Origin: Chromatiaceae bacterium
GTDB lineage: Bacteria > Pseudomonadota > Gammaproteobacteria > Chromatiales > Chromatiaceae
Length of the DNA stretch: 14,732 nt
Direction of reading: 5' to 3'
Assembly (NCBI GenBank): GCA_016880695.1
Contig: JAEHCY010000309.1
Coordinates: 1 to 14,732 of the forward strand
This document shows positions 9,682 through 14,732 of the stretch, in pieces. The notes under the pieces are model-generated. The model was not told the DNA's origin, ran no database searches, and was given only the letters and a program-made list of their open reading frames with translations. The first letter of the stretch is position 1, and each line of letters opens with the position of its first letter. Position numbers and translations under genes: made by a program.

Positions 9682-9866
9682 GCTCCCTGAACCCCGCGCC
9701 TCCGATCCGCGCTTATTCCCACACCGAGCTCATGCCACCTCAGGATGCCTCGGACCGACTGACAGGACCGGCTCTTTAAAACTGGAGAAGTGCGCGACAC
9801 GATGGTTGGCGAGGGTCGGCCTGGCGTGCTAGCTTTTACATGTTTTGCACTGGAGTGCGGCGGCCA

Positions 9867-10763
9867 ATGGCTAGTGAGTTCCGCAATCTCGGGATTATCG
9901 CCAAGCAGGACGATCCACAGGTGGCAGCAACCCTGCACCAGCTCGTGGGTTTCTTGTCTCGGCTGGGGCACGTACCCTGGATGGACGCGGGTACCCGGCT
10001 GCTGGTGCCGGAGCTGGCGGTTACGGCCATCCCCCTCGCGGAGCTCTGCTCCCGCTGCGACCTGGTCATCGTGGTCGGTGGCGACGGGACACTGCTGCGT
10101 GCGGCGCGCACCCTAGCCCCCAGCGGCGCGGCTATCGTCGGCATCAATCTCGGCCGCCTGGGCTTCCTGACCGACATCTCGCCCCCCGACATCCAAACCC
10201 TCGTGGGGGAGATCCTCGAGGGCACCTACATCGAGGAGAGCCGCTTTCTGCTCGAGCGACGCCTCGGCACCCCAGAACGCCTTGGGGAGCCCGCGCTCGC
10301 GCTCAACGACGTGGTGGTTCAAAAATGGGACACCGCGCGCATGATCGAGTTTGAGACCTATGTGGACGGCCGCTTCGTCAATGCCCAGCGCTCCGACGGC
10401 CTGATTCTTGCCACCCCAACAGGCTCCACCGCCTATGCCCTATCGGGCGGCGGCCCCCTGTTGGACACCATCCTCAACGCCGTTCTCCTGGTGCCGATCT
10501 GCCCGCACACCTTGAGTAATCGCCCCATCGTTATCTCGGGAGACAGCCGGGTAGAGGTCCGCCTGTGCGAGAGCGACCACGCACACGTGCGGGTGGCCTG
10601 CGATGGTCAGTCCAACTGCCCCATCGCACCGGGCGAGAGCCTCTTTGTCAGCAAGAGTCGCCACCGCGTGCGCCTGCTCCATCCCACCGGCTATGACCAT
10701 TTCGAGCTTCTGCGCGCCAAACTTGGCTGGGGCGGACATCCCGGGCCGATGAGCGCATGCTGA
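9867..10763 (+). CDS. nadK: NAD kinase
   Basis: This enzyme phosphorylates NAD to NADP with ATP or polyphosphate in the cytoplasm. From the ATG at 9867 the product is 298 residues, normal for the family. An ATG at 9840 would add nine residues that look unlike the family, whereas MASEFRNLGIIAKQ begins at the usual first strand. GGDGTLLRAAR at 71-81 carries the catalytic GGDGT motif, LND at 146-148 corresponds to the NE/D motif, and ATPTGSTAYALSGGGP near 180-195 is the NAD-binding glycine-rich segment. VPICPHTLSNRPIV follows. It is divergent from the hrcA operon, a common pairing, and its stop overlaps the recN start (ATGCTGA), suggesting translational coupling. Confidence 0.97.
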   Translation: MASEFRNLGIIAKQDDPQVAATLHQLVGFLSRLGHVPWMDAGTRLLVPELAVTAIPLAELCSRCDLVIVVGGDGTLLRAARTLAPSGAAIVGINLGRLGFLTDISPPDIQTLVGEILEGTYIEESRFLLERRLGTPERLGEPALALNDVVVQKWDTARMIEFETYVDGRFVNAQRSDGLILATPTGSTAYALSGGGPLLDTILNAVLLVPICPHTLSNRPIVISGDSRVEVRLCESDHAHVRVACDGQSNCPIAPGESLFVSKSRHRVRLLHPTGYDHFELLRAKLGWGGHPGPMSAC

Positions 10764-12421
10764 CCCATCTCCTGGTCCGAGACCTGGCCATTGTCTCGCA
10801 TCTCGAGCTCGATCTTCGCTCGGGGATGACGGCGCTCACCGGCGAGACCGGGGCCGGCAAGTCGATCCTGATCGACGCCCTCGCCCTGGGCCTGGGCGAT
10901 AAGGCCGACACCGGCTTGATCCGCCCCGACTGCGTGCGGGCCGAGGTGAGCGCCACCTTCGACCTCGACCGCGCACCCCTGGCCCGCCGGTGGCTGGACG
11001 AGAACAGCTTGGACGACGGGGACGACTGCCTGATTCGGCGGATCGTGGCCTCCGAAGGGCGCTCCCGCGCCTTCATCAACGGTCACCCGGCAACTCTGCA
11101 GCAGCTCCAGGGTCTGGGGGAGCAGCTGGTCGATATCCACGGCCAGCATGCGCACCAGTCGCTGTTGCGGCCCGCCCAGCAGCGGGACCTGATCGACGAG
11201 TACGCCGGGCAGCGCACGCTTGCCGAGGAGGTAGCGGCCCTCTATCGACGCTATCGCGATGCCGCGAGCCGACTCGCGCGGCTGCAGAGCGCCCAGGCGG
11301 ATCGGGAGGCGCGCCTCGCGCTTCTCCGCTTCGAGCTCGATGAGCTCGAGCGCCTCGACCTGCGGCCCGAGGAGCTCGGCGAGCTCGACACCGAACAACG
11401 CCGCCTGCGTAACGTCGGCCGGCTGCAGGAGATGAGTGCCGGCCTGGTGCAGCGTCTCTATGAAGGTGAGCCATCGATCCACCAGGCGCTCGGCCAGGGT
11501 GTCTCCCAGCTCGAGGATCTGATCGGGCTCGACCCGCGTCTGACGACGACGCGCGACCTGCTCGAAGGGGCGCTGATCCAGATCCAGGAGGCTGCCTCCG
11601 AACTGCGCGGCTATCTCGACGATCTGGATCTGGACCCTGCCCGCCTGGATCAGGTGGAGAACCGGCTCTCACAGATTCACGACCTGGCGCGCAAGTATCG
11701 CACCGCCCCCCACCTGCTCCCCGAGCGGCTGACGGGGCTCCGCGCGGAGCTGTCAGACCTCGAGCACGCGGACGTGCAGCTCGGGCAACTGCTCCGCGAT
11801 GTTCACACCCTGGAGACCGACTACCGCGACAAGGCGGGGCGGTTGAGCGCAGCGCGGACCGAGGCGGCCCAGCGTCTGAGCGAGACGGTCACCCGCTCGA
11901 TGCAGACCCTCGGCATGGCGGGCGGGCGCTTCGCGGTGGAAATCCGGGCACTCGGTGAGCCGAGTGCCAGCGGTCTGGATCAGATCGGTTTTGTCGTCAG
12001 CGCAAACCCCGGTCAGCCGCCGCAGACCCTGACCAAGGTGGCCTCGGGCGGTGAGCTTTCGCGTATTAGTCTGGCGATCCAGGTGGCCACCGCCGAATGC
12101 GGGCAGGTGCCGTCGCTGATATTCGACGAGGTGGATGTGGGAATCGGCGGTGGGGTGGCGGAGATCGTGGGACAGCTCCTGCGCAAACTTGGCCGAGCCC
12201 GCCAGGTGCTCTGCGTCACCCATCTGCCCCAGGTGGCCGCCCAGGCGCACCAGCACCTTCGCGTCCGCAAGTACACCGAAGGCGAGCGCACCTTCGCCGA
12301 GATCAAGACCCTATCTCGCGACGACCGCATCAACGAGATCGCCCGCATGCTCGGGGGGCGGGAAATCACCAAGAAGACCCTGGCCCACGCCCGAGAGATG
12401 ATCGAGCACGCCTCGGGCTGA
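10757..12421 (+). CDS. recN: DNA repair protein RecN
   Basis: RecN is an SMC-like ATPase in recombinational repair of double-strand breaks. The 554-residue product is full length. Walker A GETGAGKS lies at 29-36. There is a long coiled-coil centre rich in Arg, Glu and Leu. The ABC signature is VASGGELSRISLA near 430-442, and Walker B is PSLIFDEVDVGIGG near 452-465, followed by CVTHLPQVAAQA. The ATG overlaps the nadK stop by seven bases, so it is probably translated from the nadK transcript. I did not see a clear LexA box (CTGT, eight bases, ACAG) just upstream. It converges on fur with a 52-base gap. Confidence 0.98.
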   Translation: MLTHLLVRDLAIVSHLELDLRSGMTALTGETGAGKSILIDALALGLGDKADTGLIRPDCVRAEVSATFDLDRAPLARRWLDENSLDDGDDCLIRRIVASEGRSRAFINGHPATLQQLQGLGEQLVDIHGQHAHQSLLRPAQQRDLIDEYAGQRTLAEEVAALYRRYRDAASRLARLQSAQADREARLALLRFELDELERLDLRPEELGELDTEQRRLRNVGRLQEMSAGLVQRLYEGEPSIHQALGQGVSQLEDLIGLDPRLTTTRDLLEGALIQIQEAASELRGYLDDLDLDPARLDQVENRLSQIHDLARKYRTAPHLLPERLTGLRAELSDLEHADVQLGQLLRDVHTLETDYRDKAGRLSAARTEAAQRLSETVTRSMQTLGMAGGRFAVEIRALGEPSASGLDQIGFVVSANPGQPPQTLTKVASGGELSRISLAIQVATAECGQVPSLIFDEVDVGIGGGVAEIVGQLLRKLGRARQVLCVTHLPQVAAQAHQHLRVRKYTEGERTFAEIKTLSRDDRINEIARMLGGREITKKTLAHAREMIEHASG

Positions 12422-12440
12422 GGCTTTGGAAAAGGCAGCC

Positions 12441-12470
12441 CCCGCCCGATCGCGGGTAACCGGCAACGGT
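12441..12470. terminator. tandem small hairpins between recN and fur
   Basis: CCCGC (12441-12445) pairs with GCGGG (12452-12456) around a six-base loop. Just after it, ACCG (12459-12462) pairs with CGGT (12467-12470) around GCAA, a GNRA tetraloop. They sit in the 52-base gap where recN and fur converge. There is no T-run on either strand, so termination is a guess from position. Confidence 0.3.
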
Positions 12471-12473
12471 CCT

Positions 12474-12902
12474 TTAGGCGGCGCTCAGACTGTCGCAGTC
12501 AGGGCAGACGCCATAGATGAGGAGGGCGTGGTCCTCAATGGCAAAGCCATACTTCTCGGCAATGGCGCGCTGGCGCGACTCGATCACCTCGTCCACGAAC
12601 TCCACCACCCTGCCGCAGCGGAGGCAGAGCAGGTGATCGTGGTGGCTACCGCGGTTGAGCTCGAAGACCGCCTGGCCACCCTCGAAGTGGTGGCGGCACA
12701 CAAGCCCCGCGCTCTCGAACTGCGTGAGCACGCGATAGACCGTGGCCAAACCGATGTCTTCCGAATTCTCCAGTAGCATTCGGTAGACTTCGTCGGCGCT
12801 GACGTGGCGCTTCTCGCTCCCCTCCAGGATCTGCAGGATCTTCACCCGCGGAAGCGTCACCTTGAGCCCCGCCTGGCGCAGCGGGTGATTCTCCGGTTCC
12901 AT
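12474..12902 (-). CDS. fur: ferric uptake regulator Fur
   Basis: Fur is the iron-responsive repressor of iron uptake genes, binding Fur boxes as an Fe(II)-loaded dimer. The 142-residue product has the winged helix with LKVTLPRVKILQIL (13-26) and the recognition helix region SEDIGLATVYRVLTQFESAGLV (47-68). Metal ligands follow: H71 and H72, the HHDH motif at 87-90, structural zinc C93xxC96, and a second CxxC at C133/C136. This is Fur rather than Zur or PerR by the GLATVYR and HHDHLLCLRCG signatures. It is divergent from bamE, the usual neighbour in gammaproteobacteria. I saw no convincing Fur box in the shared upstream gap, so autoregulation is not supported by eye. Confidence 0.97.
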   Translation of the reverse strand: MEPENHPLRQAGLKVTLPRVKILQILEGSEKRHVSADEVYRMLLENSEDIGLATVYRVLTQFESAGLVCRHHFEGGQAVFELNRGSHHDHLLCLRCGRVVEFVDEVIESRQRAIAEKYGFAIEDHALLIYGVCPDCDSLSAA

Positions 12903-12941
12903 TGCTGATTCTGCCGGCTGCTCTGTGGGTCGCCTTTCGGT

Positions 12942-12972
12942 TATGATTCCGCGCGTTAACCGCTTGGGTCAA
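12942..12972. promoter_or_regulatory. candidate overlapping divergent promoters for fur and bamE
   Basis: In the 77-base fur-bamE gap the minus strand has TTGACC (12972-12967), an 18-base spacer and AATCAT (12948-12943) as a possible fur promoter. On the plus strand TATGAT (12942-12947) is a good -10 for bamE but has no clear -35. The two -10 boxes occupy almost the same bases, which would make initiation mutually exclusive if both are real. Motif matching only. Confidence 0.3.
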
Positions 12973-12979
12973 GATTAAG

Positions 12980-13474
12980 ATGCAAAAGCTTCTCATTAGT
13001 GTGGTCGGTTGCGCAACCCTGGCCCTTTACGCCTGCTCCGGCATCCCCCGCCAAGAGCAAGAGATCGTCTACCGCAGTTCTATCCTCGAGGATCTGCCAT
13101 TCGTCTACAAACTGACCGTCCAGCAGGGTAACGTGCTCAACCAAGACATGGTCAACCAGCTTCAGCCGGAGATGAACAAACGGCAGGTGCGCTTCGTGCT
13201 CGGCACACCGCTGCTGATCGATGTGTTCCACGAGAACCGCTGGGACTACCTGACCCTAGAGACGCGGGGACGCCAGACGCTGGAGAAAAAACGCCTCACC
13301 CTCTACTTCAACAACGACCAGCTCACGCGCATCGAGGGCGATTTCAAACCCGAGCCCGGCGCCGCCAGGCAGGGCCCAGGCCGGGAGGCCGTGGTCGAGG
13401 TACCCGACTACCGGAGCGACGAGGGATTGTTCGCGAAAACCCTCAGGACAGTGGGCCTCGAACCGGCGGAGTGA
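12980..13474 (+). CDS. bamE: outer membrane assembly lipoprotein BamE (SmpA/OmlA)
   Basis: BamE is a lipoprotein of the BAM complex that inserts beta-barrel proteins into the outer membrane. The 164-residue product has a lipoprotein signal (residues 1-18, positive start then a hydrophobic core) and lipidated C19 in LYAC. Tyr at the position two before the cysteine is unusual for a lipobox, but +2 Ser fits outer-membrane sorting. The BamE core near 48-85 contains KLTVQQGNVLNQDMV, the MNKRQVRFVLGTPL helix-strand and DVFHENRWDYL. The C-terminal tail from about 118 is Pro/Gly/Arg-rich and longer than in E. coli. The gene is divergent from fur and convergent with rnfH. Confidence 0.95.
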   Translation: MQKLLISVVGCATLALYACSGIPRQEQEIVYRSSILEDLPFVYKLTVQQGNVLNQDMVNQLQPEMNKRQVRFVLGTPLLIDVFHENRWDYLTLETRGRQTLEKKRLTLYFNNDQLTRIEGDFKPEPGAARQGPGREAVVEVPDYRSDEGLFAKTLRTVGLEPAE

Positions 13475-13480
13475 TCGCCG

Positions 13481-13494
13481 GCGACCGCTGTCGC
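13481..13494. terminator. short hairpin between bamE and rnfH
   Basis: GCGAC (13481-13485) and GTCGC (13490-13494) form a five-base-pair stem with a four-base loop in the 25-base gap between these convergent genes. It overlaps a ten-base palindrome, tcgccggcga. The stem could end either transcript, though no T-run is visible. Confidence 0.3.
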
Positions 13495-13499
13495 GTAAA

Positions 13500-13841
13500 T
13501 CAGGTTTCGGAGTTCGAGGATTCGCCGCCCATGTCCCCCGCCCCTCGACGCATCACCTTGCCCTGAGCCGCGCGCCGCTTGCGGGCCTCTTTCGGATCCG
13601 CGATCAGGGGCCGGTAGATTTCCACGCGATCACCGTCCTCCAGCGCCTGATCGAGGCTCGCCAGCTTGCCGAAGATTCCCACCTTATTCTCTCGGAGATC
13701 GATCTCCGGAAACTGCCGGAGTATCCCGCAACGCTCGATGGCCTGACGAATGCTCAGCCCCCCTTCGGCCTCGAGCGTGAGCAGTGCCTGCTCTTCGGGT
13801 GTGGCGTAAGCCACCTCCACGCGGATCTTCTCAGCCGCCAC
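13500..13841 (-). CDS. rnfH: RnfH family ubiquitin-like protein
   Basis: This is the RnfH/UPF0125 family, a small beta-grasp protein named for proximity to rnf electron-transport genes in some bacteria; its biochemical role is unclear. I chose the GTG at 13841 because GAGGTG lies five bases before it, inside the end of ratA, and because IRVEVAYATPEEQALL then begins at the normal first strand. This gives 113 residues. An ATG at 13853 is the main alternative; the longer open frame to 13910 merely shadows ratA. Conserved features are the GLSIRQAIERCGIL helix, FPEIDLRENKVGIFGK, and the DGDRVEIYRPLIADPKEARKRRA motif typical of the family. It overlaps ratA by 11 bases and is likely translationally coupled to it. 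Confidence 0.92.
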   Translation of the reverse strand: MAAEKIRVEVAYATPEEQALLTLEAEGGLSIRQAIERCGILRQFPEIDLRENKVGIFGKLASLDQALEDGDRVEIYRPLIADPKEARKRRAAQGKVMRRGAGDMGGESSNSET

Positions 13842-14268
13842 GGTACACCTCATCCGCGCGCTTGCAGAAGGCATCCACCAGGGTATTGGCGATTTGGCTG
13901 AACACCGCACCGAACGCTTTGTCGATCAGCCCGCCGCGAAACTCAAAGTCGAGCTCCAGCTCAACCTTGCAGGCGTTCTCGGCGAGCGCAGTGAACACCC
14001 AGCCCCCGGTGAGCGTGCGGAATGGGCCGTCGAGCAGCTCGATGTCCATGCGTCGATCCCGCTGATAGCGGTTACAGGTGGAAAACGTCTGATGGATTCC
14101 GAGCCGGGCCACCTCGATCTGGCCGCAGAGCCTGTCCTGCGTGGAGGATAAGACCCGGGTGGAATGACACCAGGGAAGAAAGTCCGGATAGGAGGCCATG
14201 TCGATCACGAGATTGAACATCTGTGCCGACGAGTGGGGCACCAGCGCGCTTCGCTTGACGGTTGGCAC
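13831..14268 (-). CDS. ratA: RatA-like START-domain (ubiquinone-binding) protein
   Basis: The 145-residue product is a START/polyketide-cyclase-like protein of the RatA/PasT family. Members have been linked to coenzyme Q binding (Coq10-like) and, in E. coli, to inhibition of ribosome subunit joining or persistence. Visible features are ALVPHSSAQMFNLVIDMASYPDFLPWC at the start (split by position 8-34), then LDGPFRTLTGGWVF near 79-92, and LELDFEFRGGLIDKAFGAVF near 104-123. A C-terminal helix ends in EVYRGG. The start is a GTG at 14268, aligning with the start of E. coli RatA homology; no strong ribosome binding site precedes it. It overlaps rnfH, its typical partner. The smpB gene usually divergent from it is not in the window. 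Confidence 0.93.
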   Translation of the reverse strand: MPTVKRSALVPHSSAQMFNLVIDMASYPDFLPWCHSTRVLSSTQDRLCGQIEVARLGIHQTFSTCNRYQRDRRMDIELLDGPFRTLTGGWVFTALAENACKVELELDFEFRGGLIDKAFGAVFSQIANTLVDAFCKRADEVYRGG

Positions 14269-14732
14269 CTTAGCGTCCGCCTAGCACGCGGAGAACAACC
14301 ACAGCGACGGCGGCGAGCCGAAGAGACCGATCAGTCGGTACCAGGCCCCGGCCACGTGAGAATCGCCCAACGGGAACACAGCCCAGCGAAATCCCACAGG
14401 GTTGGCTTGGTCCGGCCTCTCTGAACGCCAGGGCGAACGAGCAAGCAAAACACGGCTGAGCGCCCTGTCCGCCCCCATCATCAACGCGGCGCTGCCAGCG
14501 GGTACCGGCACTCCGGTCGTAACCAAGACACCTGCCAACTGGAAAAACCACCCGCAGTGATCCGCAACCTGTCGTGCCAACCGATTCCCGCAGAGCCGCC
14601 GATGGGCCCTCACCTGACCACAAATCCGCGCATTGTCCGGGATAAGGCCGGCCGACTCAAGAACTGGCTGGCGCAGCCCGGCAGCGGGAAAGTCCGATAG
14701 GCGGCTAGGCCCGCACCCCCTCGGGGCGGGCC
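14269..14732. other. gene-poor right end
   Basis: No recognisable gene lies here. A minus-strand frame from a GTG at 14613 to 14281 encodes 110 residues with many Arg, Trp, Cys and Pro residues. It has no ribosome binding site and no family resemblance, although its stop lies only 12 bases before the ratA start. Plus-strand frames are short. I looked for smpB, tmRNA and RNase P RNA, the expected or possible occupants, and found none. The stretch probably carries the ratA promoter and unrelated spacer. Its right edge ends in a GC-rich hairpin. Confidence 0.45.
14708..14732. terminator. GC-rich hairpin at the right edge
   Basis: GGCCCGC (14708-14714) pairs fully with the last seven bases (14726-14732). 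After a bulged A, CCC (14716-14718) pairs with GGG (14723-14725), leaving a four-base loop. The stem is very stable, but the sequence ends at its base, so a following T-run cannot be seen and strand is undetermined. Confidence 0.35.

Noticed and set aside
9658..9700. Possible sigma-32 promoter at the hrcA operon head (gCTTGAC)
   Set aside because: Spacing to the nearest C-rich -10 is too short, whereas TTGACA with TACTTT fits sigma-70 well.
11076..11672. 198-codon minus-strand frame inside recN
   Set aside because: It is Arg/Ala/Gly/Pro-rich noise opposite a well-supported recN.
14281..14613. 110-codon minus-strand frame just upstream of ratA
   Set aside because: It starts at a GTG with no Shine-Dalgarno, is rich in Trp, Cys and Arg, and shows no motif. 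Closeness to ratA alone is not enough.
14680..14705. gggaaagtccg resembling the ggaaagtccgg core of RNase P RNA
   Set aside because: The surrounding helices and the rest of the RNase P RNA core are absent within the window.

Overview
The window looks like a stretch of core chromosome from a GC-rich gammaproteobacterium, probably a non-enteric lineage such as the Chromatiales/Ectothiorhodospiraceae. This rests on gene content and order, not on a database search. The support is hrcA-grpE-dnaK-dnaJ-dapB together with nadK-recN, fur, bamE (smpA/omlA) and rnfH-ratA. An HrcA/CIRCE heat-shock switch argues against the Enterobacterales, which lack hrcA. The sequence holds no insertion sequence, phage gene, CRISPR array, tRNA or rRNA that I can support. 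It is essentially a housekeeping region.

Layout. Positions 1-480 hold no convincing gene and are followed by a small unrecognised gene (481-744, +). It converges on the leftward set yqcC-glyA-nrdR (3009 to 752). These are a DUF446 protein, serine hydroxymethyltransferase and the ribonucleotide-reductase repressor. A hairpin and a candidate nrdR promoter lie between glyA and nrdR. Divergent from yqcC is a 156-residue protein with an RNA-recognition-motif-like fold (3108-3578, +). It converges on the leftward chaperone operon hrcA-grpE-dnaK-dnaJ-dapB (9582 to 3667). To the right, nadK and recN run rightward and overlap by 7 bases. They converge on fur (-), which is divergent from bamE (+). bamE converges on ratA-rnfH (-), which overlap by 11 bases. 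From 14269 to the right edge no gene is convincing.

Regulation is the most informative part. The hrcA promoter (TTGACA, 18-base spacer, TACTTT) is followed two bases later by a near-perfect CIRCE operator, so the operon should be repressed by its own first product. A second promoter at the grpE/dnaK junction matches sigma-32 well (CTTGAA, 15-base spacer, CCCCAACT). DnaK and DnaJ may therefore be driven both by loss of HrcA repression and by sigma-32. Inverted repeats lie in the hrcA-grpE and dnaK-dnaJ gaps and could tune relative expression.

I found no clear new multi-gene system. The least explained items are the small gene at 481-744, the RRM-like protein, and the two gene-poor ends.
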